Source of the DNA: Brassica napus
Lineage: Eukaryota > Streptophyta > Magnoliopsida > Brassicales > Brassicaceae
Direction of reading: 5' to 3'
Assembly: GCF_020379485.1 (NCBI RefSeq)
Contig: NW_026014629.1
Coordinates: 186,001-250,000, forward strand
Length of the DNA stretch: 64,000 nt
Shown here piece after piece: positions 1 through 8,941 of the stretch. Position numbers and translations under genes: made by a program. How positions within the stretch are numbered: the stretch's first letter is position 1; every line of letters begins with the position of its first letter. The notes beneath the pieces were generated by a model. That model searched no databases, was not told the origin of the DNA, and saw only the letters and a program-made list of their open reading frames with translations.

Positions 1-467
1 AAAAAAAAATAACCTTAAACCAAACCGATATTTAGATTAAAGAGACCTAATGTCTTTTTATCTAAAAATAGTGAAATTGATAATATTATTACTTAGTTAA
101 TTATTATGATTAAACATGAAAAAAAAACAATCACTCAAAACTCAAAAGTAAGGTCCTGCAAGAGTTTTACTATTTTTGACAAATTACAAAAAAAAAAAAA
201 TCGTTTTTGACCACGTAGTAAAGTGTGTATTGTAGACGGTGATAATAAACGGCATACATTTTGCTAGATTTTTTTTTGTTTATTTCATTAAATAAAACTT
301 CCAAATTATTCATTGAAATATAGAATACTGAAACTCAAATTTAATTTAAAAAAAAAACAACTCAAAAAGTCAAGTTGACATTAAACATATTCAGTTTTTA
401 ACTTCACAAAACAATTAAAAAGCTTTCTGCTTCCAAAAAGGACTAGGACTAGGCATTTTATCATATA

Positions 468-645
468 AATTTAATTTGATCCATTATCTCATTCAATTCT
501 ATCTGAAAATTTTGGATATCCGTAAAGTTTTGTAGCAAAACAAATGCTAAAAATATAATATATTCGTTAAAATTGAAGCAAATCACAAATATTAAAATTT
601 TAAGAACCAGATCTCCGCTCCACTCCACCAGCTATATAAACACAT
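468..645. repeat. Dispersed repeat with GGATATCCGTAA core (copy 1)
   Basis: The segment has the core GGATATCCGTAA, then a 'gcaaaacaaat' block, a 'gaagcaaatcacaaat' block and a 'tccgctcc' block ending in a TATATAA stretch. The same ordered blocks recur near 34190-34350, 34660-34830 and 41337-41510, and inverted at 41700-41826. I see this directly; I cannot name the family. Confidence 0.55.
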
Positions 646-698
646 ACACACACATATATATATATATATATATTAACATACACGAATAATATCTATTA

Positions 699-855
699 TA
701 TTGCCATACAAATTCAAAACGTGATTATGTCACATTTATTTCAATTTCATTAAAACTACACTGCCATATACAAATCCAAAATGTAAATTTGTCACATTTA
801 TTTCGATTTAATTAAAACTACACTGCCATATACAAATCCAAAATGTAATTAGTAT
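699..855. repeat. 62-bp tandem repeat, about 2.5 units
   Basis: Units start near 699, 760 and 822, each opening with 'ctgccatatacaaatcc' or a close variant, followed by 'gtcacatttattt' and 'attaaaactac'. Unit 1 is slightly diverged and unit 3 is partial. It is a local duplication without coding content. Confidence 0.75.
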
Positions 856-1769
856 TTTATGGCTTGTTGTACCATCTTTTTCTTTTTTTCAGTTCATTTT
901 TTTTAGACTTCTCACTATATCTTTTAGTGTTTTTCTCCTATATATTTGTATTTTCAATAAAACGAAAGTTATGAATACAAAAATATTTTTGACATTAAAT
1001 TTTATTGACTTAATTGACGTTCGTAATTTTAAAATTAATATAATATTTAAATTAAGTTTCATAATTATTAAATTACTTTTAAATAGAAATCGAATTTATT
1101 TTATTTATTATTAAATAAATAATTGAAATCATTTATTTTAACGAATACTAACATTAACATCATTTGAAAAATTGATGTGTGTATTAATTTCAATTTTCAC
1201 AATTGATACATATTAGCATCATATACAATAACTAATGCAAATAAAATACATTTTTATATTAGTTGTTAATAAAATGATGCAAATTATTTGCATCACCACA
1301 TTCAAAGTAATTTAATTAAGTGATGCAAAATTTTTTACATCATTTATAATTAATGCAAACACACAAAATAACACAAATTATTGAATTTTAACACATTTTG
1401 ATTCTTAAAATATATTACTAATTTTAATTAATTTATTAAAAAAATAAAAGTTAAATATCAAAATTAACTACCATTGTCTAGAGTTTAATATGGTGTTGCT
1501 TTCGCAATTTCACTTAATATTTAAAATGGCAGGTGGTATATTTCTGATTAATTTATGGTGATGTAGCAGAGGTTCATTTGTTTTAAATAATATATTTTCC
1601 ATTAAATAATATCATAAACTGGAGAAACAAGTTTGAACAAAAGCCCTTGGAGGGGTTAGTGTACTAGCTACCACTAGCACTATTATTGTCTATTGTTTAA
1701 ATATGATTTTTTTCTTATTTCTTTAACACACAGATTGCCTAGCAGAAATGTAGAACATAAAAGAAAGAA

Positions 1770-3125
1770 TTACAATCGACTTGGATGAACACATAAGACA
1801 TGCTGTAAAAATTCTGCATCAGCCAATAATTTATCCAAAACGTGAGACCATAAACACGTTTGAATCTCCATGCTTCGTTGTTCAGTTCCCGGGTAAACAA
1901 GGATTCTACCATGGCCAGAGATTCCCGGTCCAGCTCGAACCGCAATCGGTTTACCCCAACCAAAATCGTTTCCAAACACATTGAACCGCGGAGAGCTGCC
2001 AACAAGGAAGGAATTATTCAACATTAAACCATTCGGTATCTTTGGGTTCTTCACCCAATCCTCAGCAAAACGCTTGAGTTCTTCATTCGTTTGCGACCTC
2101 ACAGTTTTGTCCAGTTGCAAAGCAGCCCAACCCAGTCCATTGTCAAGCATCTCTCCGGCCGTTGTAATGGCTGTGGGCAGTCCGACCATGTTTCCAAAAC
2201 ACTCTTTCTGGAGCGGAGGGTTTAGCCTCTGTCTCAAATCCATAGGCAACTTGAAATGAATCACTTCTTCCGGATCGAGATCACTGTTTCTGATTATTGA
2301 CCTCCACATATGCGCCAAAACGGCTTGAAACGACGAGATTTTCAGATGCTCGCCATAAGCAGCAGCAGCAACCTCGGCGTTGGCTTTCGCTTTGAGCTCG
2401 GAGATGTGTCTCCTCGTGAACCGAAACATCTTCTTTGGTAGATAGAGCAACGAGGAAGATGCAACAACCCTAACGGGTGATGATGGTACTGTCTCCGAGA
2501 TGGGGATCCGAATCGGGTAATCAATCTCTGGGAGGAACCAGCCACGGAGAGGCAAAGGAGGAAACGTTTTCCGGGCGGCGGAGCAAATCTCCGTCCAGGT
2601 TTTGAAAAAACTCCAGAAGGAAGCTCCGTCAGCAACCAAGTGGTTGATGCCGTATCCGATGAGGACTCCATCTTTCAACTCCGTTACTTGGAGAGCAAGC
2701 AAAGACTCCGTGACACCTTCTAAGCTTTTAACTCCGTTTGCTGGAAAAAACGTGTTCCAGTTATCCCCCGAACGTTCTAAAACATCGCTCACCGACACAG
2801 TTTTAGCATCTGCATGCACGAATTTGACACCCGAGCCATCGCAGTCTATGTAAAACGACGCCGTTTCGTCGTCTTCGTTGTGGATCTTCACTAGACGTCC
2901 AGCGAATGGATAGACGATCTTCAAAGCTGCGGAAAGAGAGGACTTCAGTTGAGAAATCACGTTGATTTTCGGGTCGGGTTTCGGGAAGATAAGAGCTCTT
3001 TGTGGGTATTCAGTTCGAAGGAAGATGAGATCCCATGGAGTGAGGTGGATCTTAACCCGATCCGATCCATCCTCGTTGCTCTCTGGTCGAACTATGGTCT
3101 CAGAGACCACTACAACATCTGCCAT
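1770..3125 (-). CDS. BAHD (HXXXD-type) acyltransferase
   Basis: This gene encodes a 451-residue acyl-CoA-dependent acyltransferase of the plant BAHD family. These cytosolic enzymes transfer acetyl, aromatic or fatty acyl groups to alcohols or amines in specialised metabolism. Both family signatures are present: HLVAD (H162, D166), the catalytic HXXXD motif, and DFGWG (387-391), the structural motif near the C terminus. Length is normal for the family (about 430-460). I chose the ATG at 3125 because homology-like sequence starts there (MADVVVVSET); the frame is open 67 codons further upstream, but that extension does not look like protein. No intron is needed. It resembles the Arabidopsis At3g50280/At5g67150 subgroup, from memory. 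Substrate is unknown. A truncated LINE sits about 220 bp upstream of the ATG. Confidence 0.93.
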   Translation of the reverse strand: MADVVVVSETIVRPESNEDGSDRVKIHLTPWDLIFLRTEYPQRALIFPKPDPKINVISQLKSSLSAALKIVYPFAGRLVKIHNEDDETASFYIDCDGSGVKFVHADAKTVSVSDVLERSGDNWNTFFPANGVKSLEGVTESLLALQVTELKDGVLIGYGINHLVADGASFWSFFKTWTEICSAARKTFPPLPLRGWFLPEIDYPIRIPISETVPSSPVRVVASSSLLYLPKKMFRFTRRHISELKAKANAEVAAAAYGEHLKISSFQAVLAHMWRSIIRNSDLDPEEVIHFKLPMDLRQRLNPPLQKECFGNMVGLPTAITTAGEMLDNGLGWAALQLDKTVRSQTNEELKRFAEDWVKNPKIPNGLMLNNSFLVGSSPRFNVFGNDFGWGKPIAVRAGPGISGHGRILVYPGTEQRSMEIQTCLWSHVLDKLLADAEFLQHVLCVHPSRL

Positions 3126-3282
3126 TTTTTTAAAAAAAAATTGATTATACACCAATGGGTGAGTCAGTGTAGTGTCAGAGGGAGGGATGTGCGTATATTT
3201 CAATGATTCAATCTCACCTAACGCTTCATAAGCCGAGTGTATGTTATATATAGATGATTCGATCTCACCTAACACTACAAAA

Positions 3283-3298
3283 CTACCACGTGGTCTAA
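3283..3298. promoter_or_regulatory. G-box (CCACGTGG) upstream of the BAHD gene
   Basis: The palindrome CCACGTGG at 3286-3293 lies about 160 bp upstream of the acyltransferase ATG. CACGTG is the classical plant G-box bound by bZIP and bHLH factors. The surrounding 16 bases (3283-3298) are repeated exactly at 3341-3356, on the 5' side of the LINE insertion, giving a second G-box at 3345-3350. Function is inferred from motif and position only. Confidence 0.5.
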
Positions 3299-3341
3299 CT
3301 GTATGGGCCTGATTAGCAGATCCCATTATCTGTTACTCGTC

Positions 3342-3711
3342 TACCACGTGGTCTAAATGTCTCCATTTTGAAGAAGATAGCTACCCAATCAACTGTCTAC
3401 CACATTTGGCGGCAGAGAAATAATATCCTCCATAATCAGGTCCTTATCCCACCGAACACGGTGTTTAGGATTATTGATCGAGAGGTGCGCAACATTCTCT
3501 TAGGAAGAAGAGACAAGAGAAAATACAACACCCTCTTGTCCTCTTGGCTTCAGTTTACGTGAAATGGTGGTTGAAACTCCAATACTACCTTGTAATACTT
3601 CCTTGTTTTTCCTTTTTTTGCCTTGGAAGTGTTGTCATTAGGATTACAACTTTGTAAGTTCCTTTTTTCATATTTATATGATATTAACGTTTTAGCAAAA
3701 AAAAAAAAAAA
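3342..3711 (+). mobile_element. 5'-truncated LINE (non-LTR retrotransposon) with 14-bp target site duplication
   Basis: The insert encodes the C-terminal tail of a plant LINE ORF2 (about 3368-3562; YHIWRQRNN motif), then a 3' UTR ending in a run of 16-17 A. The 14 bases at 3328-3341 (ATCTGTTACTCGTC) recur exactly at 3712-3725 directly after the poly-A, a textbook target site duplication from target-primed reverse transcription. The element is heavily 5' truncated, about 370 bp long, and cannot move by itself. It lies in the promoter region of the BAHD gene. The first ~15 bases of the insert copy host sequence from 58 bp upstream. Confidence 0.92.
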
Positions 3712-3725
3712 ATCTGTTACTCGTC

Positions 3726-4394
3726 AAATTGTTTTATTATTCGAGTCGATTTGTTAACTTATCTGAACTTGATGTGGACGTAGAATGAGAGCCATCCGAG
3801 TAGCTTGTAGAAGTATATCTCCATTTGAGATCGTATATGGCGAGGGATGTATTGTGAGTACATCGCCCAAATGAGCATAATACTCGACACCATCTTGCCC
3901 CATATTGCTACGGTTTCAAGCATCTTTTTCTGGTTTCTTGTGTCTCAAGACTCTTGCTTGTGTCGTACGAAAGAGTCTTTGTGTTTTTTTTTTCTTCTCT
4001 TGAGACTTGGCTTTGGTTTTGTTGCTTCATTACCGTCTATTATATAGTACTCTAGAGGTCCAAGGAAGTTGCCATGAAACTAACTTTATAGGAAACTGAT
4101 CATATATATGCAGAATATTATTGAATGTTACGATTATTATATTTAGTTTAATCATAGGGTATGTTACAGTGAATAACGTCACTAGTCTTTTTAGTTTATG
4201 ATCTTTAACTTTAGGATTAGGTGAAAGGTGGTAAAAAATGGTCTACTGAACCACTTAAATATTTTTAAGATTTTAAAATTGGGTAAAGTATGAGCTAAAG
4301 ATCTTTTTTTTTCTTAAGGAAATCGTTATTTTCTTTAAAAAGAATTTGAGAAAAAAATTCTATAATTCTAGTTAACTGTAATAACTTTAATACA
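3726..4394. other. Intergenic, no gene seen
   Basis: No open frame here looks like protein. Around 3780-3900 the base composition is less AT-rich and one frame faintly recalls an integrase C-terminal tail, but this is too weak to call. The rest is AT-rich spacer. Confidence 0.5.
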
Positions 4395-4589
4395 ACACCG
4401 ACTATCTAGGTATCCGGACCTCTCACTTACTCCGACTATCCCACCGCATCCAACTAGTACCGGCAAGGAAAGTCCTGAAAACCAAACGAAAACCATGTTA
4501 AATCTACTGTGACCGGAACTCGAACTCGTGATGGCAGACACTTCAGCCGAAGTTTTTTTACCACCAGACCACGAGGTCCGGTTAAGTTT
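4395..4589 (-). mobile_element. tRNA-derived SINE-like element
   Basis: On the minus strand the sequence has a pol III A-box (TGGTCTGGTGG, 4561-4571) and a B-box (GAGTTCGAGTTCC, 4515-4527) at tRNA-like spacing, followed by about 120 bp of unrelated body. This is the architecture of Brassicaceae SINEs, which are copied by LINE enzymes. I see no clear poly-A tail or target duplication, so the left limit is approximate. The right limit abuts the hairpin at 4590. Confidence 0.55.
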
Positions 4590-4752
4590 AGACTAATGAT
4601 AAAGAAATGAAGACCTCATATGTTAATGCGGTTTAGCTGTTAACTATTATTTCATAAACAGACAGAAAAAAAAAGTTTAGATAGGATGACATATTTTACA
4701 CGAGGTTTATCCGCATTAACATATGAGGTTTTCATTTCTTTATCATTAGTCT
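4590..4752. repeat. Foldback hairpin with 42-bp arms
   Basis: Arm 4590-4631 and arm 4711-4752 are reverse complements with one mismatch, separated by 79 bp. It looks like a small MITE-type foldback element or part of one. There is no coding capacity. The left arm starts directly at the edge of the SINE-like element. Confidence 0.85.
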
Positions 4753-4830
4753 ATGAATTTTATACTAATTTCTTACGTAAAAGTACCTTTTGAAAAGTTA
4801 TTTTAAGATAGGATGACATATTTTACACGA
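4679..4830. repeat. 25-bp direct repeat (4679-4703 and 4806-4830)
   Basis: The 25 bases beginning AGATAGGATGAC recur exactly 127 bp apart, one copy in the loop of the 4590-4752 hairpin and one beyond its right arm. They may be flanking duplications created when the right hairpin arm arrived, but this is inference. Confidence 0.75.
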
Positions 4831-4967
4831 TGGCGGATTTTCAAATGCCACGATGTCAGTAATTTTTTCTCGTCTCACACGCACGCACTATCACGCAATT
4901 GGGTTTCGAGAGACTCATTAGGAACAAAATCAAAAGCCCAAATTCTAGAGCCCATGATATACAGTCT

Positions 4968-5756
4968 AAGGGCAAGATTAACGGCGTCCTAATGGCATGT
5001 CCTTAGCATAAATGACAATTAGTTTAAATCAAAAATAAATAATTATCTAAGGACATATCTAAGTTAAGATGCTTTTGTTCTCGTCGTTAGGTGATACGTG
5101 GCTTGGTGGGATTGGGCGATGAAACCGGTGAGAGGAAAATCGAATTGGGAAAGTGTTGTGATTTTCTCGTCTTTTCTTTTTCTCGACCGACGAATCTCCT
5201 CTCTTCGATCTCATCTCTTCTCGACCGACGAATCTCCTCTCTTCGATCTCCTCCCGAGAGTTCTCCTCTCTTCTCCACCGACGGATCTTCTCCTGAAGTT
5301 TCTTCTCTCGACGGATCTCCTCCTGAGGTTTCTCCTCTCTTCTCCACCGACGAATCTCCTCCTGAGGCTTCTCCTCTCTTTTCCACCGACGGATCTCCTC
5401 TCGAGGCTTCTCCTCTCTTCTCCACCGAATTTCTTTGACGGATCTCTCGACCGGTCTCTCAACGCTTCTCCCGACGGATCTCTCCACAATGTAATGTAAT
5501 AAAAACTTTGTAGTTTTCTATTAAATTTAATATATTTCGATAATTTGTGTGTTATATTAAATTTAAAATGGAAATAAGTTTTATCTTATATATATGTTAC
5601 AAGTTATTTAAAAAAAAAAATTTATCTAAAGACCAAGAATAAGTCCCACCAATAATCATCATTTCAACAAAAAGTCCTTACAAATGTCCTAATCTAAAAA
5701 TAACAATAAAAAATCCTAAGGACATCATTCTAAGGACAATGGATAATGATGCCCTT
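4968..5756. mobile_element. Non-autonomous TIR transposon containing a minisatellite
   Basis: The ends are inverted: AAGGGCAAGATTAACGGCGT on the left and, read on the minus strand, AAGGGCATCATTATCCATTG on the right, with a shared inner 'tgtccttag' motif on both sides. The interior has no transposase. It carries a pyrimidine-rich 39-bp minisatellite (5190-5435) flanked by AT-rich DNA. The ends resemble those of the small element at 59361-59604. A PIF/Harbinger-type origin is possible; superfamily is not settled because no clean target duplication is visible. Confidence 0.6.
5190..5435. repeat. 39-bp minisatellite, CT-rich
   Basis: Repeats of 'ctcctctcttctccaccgac' followed by 'gaatctcctcctgaggctt' (39 bp, with shorter 29-38 bp variants) run through this interval. 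Because 39 is a multiple of three, long open frames appear on both strands with Arg/Glu-rich or Ser/Pro-rich repeats. I treat those frames as artefacts of the repeat, not genes. Confidence 0.85.
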
Positions 5757-6303
5757 CAAGAGAGCTTCACAATCGGCAGAAACAAGAACAGCTCCAAAGA
5801 GTCTCTCAATAAAGTGTCAGCTTCAGTTTCACAGTTAGTTTCTGAGTGTATCAATAAAAAAAAATTAAGTGACAATGAGGAAGAAACCGATTAGAAGAGT
5901 CAGATCCTTATCCTTATTTACAAAATGTGTATTTTCAGTGTCACTTTCAAAATCTAAAATTGATGTATCCTAAACAATCAGCTCTTGGAAAGTTTATATC
6001 ACAAAAACCACAAACAATTATCCCCAAACTTAAAGACGTATACTAAAACCATTTATCAAAGAAACAACTTTGATAATCTCTTAGCAGCACATACGCATGG
6101 TGAAACTGTGGTGTTCAACATTCAGGCAACAAAATCATAACTGAGTAACATAAAATAGATAATTTAACGATAGATAACAAAGTCTTTAATAATCCTTAAA
6201 AAAGGTATTATCAACAACGATCCATTCATTTAAAACAAAAATTAAAAGCGATAAATATTTCAGACAAGATCAGATCCTCCAAGCCTTCTGTCATAAACTA
6301 AAC
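5757..6303. other. Intergenic; 3' flank of RPP2
   Basis: No protein-like frame. The right part (about 6200-6303) probably holds the 3' UTR and polyadenylation region of the minus-strand P2 gene. Confidence 0.6.
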
Positions 6304-6648
6304 TCAATCGAAAAGACTCATCATGCCTTCACCATCATCCGACTCCTCCTTCTCCTCCTCAACCTTCTTCGTCTCCGCCGCTGGCTCAGCCGCCGAAGGA
6401 GCGTCGCCTCCTCCTCCTCCAGCCACCATAGCGACACCTGCACCGCCGGAAGATAGAGCCCCCATCTTCTCCCTCCCAACAGCGATCAGCTCGGCCACGT
6501 CGTGATCCTTCACGAGAGAAAAGAACAGATCTGTCTTGGCCTCGTCGAACTCAGCGCCAACGGAATCGAAGATGCTCTTCAGATCATCCTTGGTCGGCTT
6601 CTCGTTTCCGGCGAGCTTCGCGAGGAGGAAAGCAGCGATCCCCTTCAT
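6304..6648 (-). CDS. RPP2C: 60S acidic ribosomal protein P2
   Basis: This 114-residue protein is a large-subunit stalk protein of the P2 class. P1/P2 dimers bind P0 and recruit elongation factors to the cytosolic ribosome. Visible features, in order: the helical N-terminal dimerisation domain (about 1-65, starting MKGIAAFLLAKL), a Gly/Ala-rich flexible hinge (about 66-90) and an acidic tail ending SLFD, the conserved factor-binding C terminus. The usual tail is EESDDDMGFSLFD; here it is a longer variant with GEGMM before SLFD. Length is typical. The frame is uninterrupted and the ATG at 6648 is the only sensible start. The promoter carries telo-box and site II motifs, as in many ribosomal protein genes. 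The C symbol rests on gene order beside MYB35, CLE25 and BIR2, so it is less certain than the family. Confidence 0.94.
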   Translation of the reverse strand: MKGIAAFLLAKLAGNEKPTKDDLKSIFDSVGAEFDEAKTDLFFSLVKDHDVAELIAVGREKMGALSSGGAGVAMVAGGGGGDAPSAAEPAAETKKVEEEKEESDDGEGMMSLFD

Positions 6649-6682
6649 CTTTTTTTTTTTACTCTGCGGAGTTTTTGACTGC

Positions 6683-6869
6683 TAGGGTTTGTGAGGGGCC
6701 CTTTAGAATCGTGTATTTAAAGGGGTTTTGGTTGTGCCTCTCCCCCATAATGAGGAGGAGATTTCTAGGGTTTTCTTTCCGTACGTACGCTACACGAAAG
6801 CGAGCCGATAATGGGCCTTTACTGGGCCCATATGTTTGCGCATTAATGAGCCGATAATGGGCCCTTTAC
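6683..6869 (-). promoter_or_regulatory. Ribosomal-protein-type promoter: telo-boxes and site II elements
   Basis: Upstream of the P2 ATG, on the minus strand, there are two AAACCCTA telo-boxes (6683-6690 and 6766-6773) and TGGGCC/GGCCCA site II motifs at 6812-6817, 6823-6830 and 6858-6863. This pairing is characteristic of plant translation-machinery promoters, where TCP factors bind site II. A block of about 22 bases around a site II motif is duplicated (6802-6823 and 6848-6869). Confidence 0.75.
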
Positions 6870-7288
6870 TTAGACAGACTAAGTAAAATCAAACTCTTTA
6901 AAAAAAAGTCATGATTATATGTTGCTCATCTTCTAAATAAGCTTCTGGTTTCGTGTTCAGTTATGACCAAACTTTAATATAAGTCTGTTTGTTTTATCAT
7001 CAAACTCAAGCAAGCAACCCATGATATGTATTATTGTACATTTCTGTAGTGTATGTACATGCCATGATAGTTGTCTAATCTACGTCATGCACTTGGAAGC
7101 TCTCTATATTTCTAATAAAGTGTAACAATCATGCAATTACCGTTAATTAAAAGCATTCAAGGCATGAGATACTCAACGTCTGTTTCTCTCTCAGAGCTTT
7201 TGCATTGCACCATTCTATTTCCATAAAGCAGATACTTTCAGACATTTCTAAGCTGATCTTCTCTCTTTGTGTCTGAATACTCAAAAAA
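6870..7288. other. Intergenic between RPP2 promoter and MYB35-like pseudogene
   Basis: AT-rich, no protein-like frame. It would contain the former MYB35 promoter and the distal part of the divergent RPP2 promoter. Confidence 0.5.
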
Positions 7289-7992
7289 ATGGGAAGACCT
7301 CCATGCTGTGACAAGTCCAATGTCAAGAAAGGTCTCTGGACCACAGAAGAGACGCTAAGATCCTCGCTTAGGTTGCAATCCATGGTGTAGGAAACTGGAG
7401 TTTGATCCCCAAGAAAGTAGCCCTGAATCGATGTGGAAAGATCTGAAGACCGAGATGGACGAATTACTTAAGACCGGACCTTAAAAAAGATAGCTTCTCC
7501 CCCCAAGAAAAAGAGCTTATCATTCAGTGTCACAGAATCATTGGCAGCAGGTAAAGAAGATACCTAATTGCTAATTAACTTCTTTAAAACATGACAAGAA
7601 TCTATCAAACTACTTCAATCCATTTCTCTAGAAATTCAAATCATCTGGTCGGTGGAACTACATCTTCATGCTCTTCCTCATCGTCTTCTGCTAGTATCAA
7701 CCAAGGGGCTCAAGCACCGGTTACTACATTCTGCTGGAGCGATTATCTTCTCTCGGACTCTGTTTCACCCATGAGTTCTCAGACACAAGTAGTGGGATCC
7801 TCAGCTACTAGCAACCTCACTTTTGCGCAAACGGAAAACTTCAACAGCCAAGCTGAGTCCAGCTCTAAGAACATTGCTACCAAGGCATCTGGAACGTGCC
7901 ATTCAGCGATTTACTTTGTGGATGAAATATTGGATAAGGACCAGGAGATGATGTCACAGTTTCCTCAACTCTTGAATAGCTTAGATTATTAG
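7289..7992 (+). pseudogene. MYB35: R2R3-MYB pseudogene (MYB35/TDF1-like)
   Basis: The segment starts as a normal R2R3-MYB protein (MGRPPCCDKSNVKKGLWTTE), and the R2 tryptophans and RWTNYLRPD can be read. The gene is dead. A 1-bp deletion near 7350 shifts the frame; in the restored frame there is a TAG at 7369-7371 and a TGA at 7444-7446. Exon sequence ends at a GT donor (7551), but the rest of R3 (WSLIA...NDVKN region) is missing. The region from about 7591 encodes only a serine-rich C-terminal part ending FPQLLNSLDY. In Arabidopsis, TDF1/MYB35 is needed for tapetum development and pollen. Identity rests on the motifs plus neighbours CLE25 and BIR2. The usual first R2R3-MYB intron is also absent. 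Confidence 0.85.
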
Positions 7993-8678
7993 ATCCTTCT
8001 TTTTGTTGTTATTGTTGCTTCTCTTGTAGCTTCTTTTATGTTCAAGAACTATTTCATGTGCTTTTTCAATAATTTTTCTTCTCTCTTTATGATCTTTATT
8101 ATCACCAAAGCTTCTTGGGATCCAAATATGTTTCAGTCTAAAAACATACACAGCTCAGATTGGACCCTCTGCCTGCAAGAGAAGGTTCTAGTTCCTTCGC
8201 TTAAAAGGCAATGAACAGAGGCTGGGATTAAAGAGCTAGTTTTGTTCCAAAGTTTGAATACTAGAATAAGTTGTTTTGGATGTAAAATAATGCAGCTACT
8301 CTTCTGGCTGTTACATCTCAAATACTATGATTTTCCGCACTTGCTTTTATCATGTGATACAAGATCATTTAGTTTTCATTTCTGTTTCTTGTTGTCACAT
8401 ATTCTTACTATCTCGTGTTATATGTTTGCAGTTCCTTTTGTACATCAATTGCCATTTTGTTTGTTGCCAAGTCCTAGCATGGAAACAAGTTGCACTAATA
8501 TAATGGTGTAACTACAGTTGTACACACTTTGAGATATAATGTCAGTTAGAGTTTTTTCCTTTTTTCCATTACATATGGCTTTGTTTGATGGCCTTAAGTC
8601 TGAGAGACAACTTGCTACACACAACTTCTATATGTATGTATAATGTACGTCAATAACTATCCTAAGCGTCAATAACTT
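7993..8678. other. Intergenic, no gene seen
   Basis: The start is 3' flank of the MYB pseudogene (T-rich, with AATAA-like signals near 8070). The rest shows no protein-like frame and no clear repeat. Confidence 0.5.
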
Positions 8679-8941
8679 CTAAAAACTCGTTAGAGCAATC
8701 TCCAGCAAGCATCAGTCTAAAGAAATCATCGGTGTCATCCATGACATTCGAGTGATCTCCTCTGATTTTGCTTCAATTTCCTTTACGCATCTCTCTAGAT
8801 CAAAAAATACTATCGCCGATGGCTTGGCAAAAGCGGCTCTTAGAGCCCATCTTCTGTATTGACTTCCGTTTGGGCCATCTTTGGGCCTAAGCAATTTGAG
8901 TTTCATTTAATATAATTTATGTGACAAAAAAAAAAAAAAAG
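8679..8941 (+). mobile_element. 5'-truncated LINE tail (RNase H domain)
   Basis: The plus strand encodes the end of a LINE RNase H domain: LVRAIS, then GVIHDIRVISSDFASISF, RSKNTIADGLAKAAL and a stop at about 8860. The RSxNxxADxLAK motif is the final RNase H segment of plant LINE ORF2. A short 3' UTR leads to 15 A at 8926-8940. I could not find a matching target duplication, so the left border is approximate. It is a dead, heavily truncated copy. Confidence 0.8.

Larger units (their letters stand above)
1..1769. other. AT-rich intergenic DNA
   Basis: No coding region is visible. The stretch is very AT-rich, with long A/T runs and a TA microsatellite near 655-672. It contains one copy of a dispersed repeat (about 468-645), a short tandem repeat (699-855) and a 21-bp perfect palindrome (1275-1295). 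The last ~150 bases lie downstream of the minus-strand acyltransferase gene and probably include its 3' UTR. Confidence 0.7.

Noticed and set aside
3126..3326. 67-codon upstream extension of the BAHD frame
   Set aside because: The added residues do not resemble the family, and homology-like sequence starts at the ATG at 3125.
3780..3900. Faint resemblance to a gypsy integrase tail (SPFEIVYG)
   Set aside because: Only a few residues match and no other pol part is nearby.
4500..4575. A genuine tRNA gene on the minus strand
   Set aside because: A- and B-boxes are present, but the acceptor stem and anticodon arm do not pair as in a tRNA. A SINE head fits better.
5190..5435. Regular repeats, considered as a CRISPR-like array
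   Set aside because: Units are directly adjacent without unique spacers, and the genome is a plant's. It is a minisatellite.
5059..5499. Several long frames on both strands (Arg/Glu-rich or Ser/Pro-rich repeats)
   Set aside because: They arise because the 39-bp minisatellite is a multiple of three. Frames exist on both strands, composition is simple and there is no gene context.
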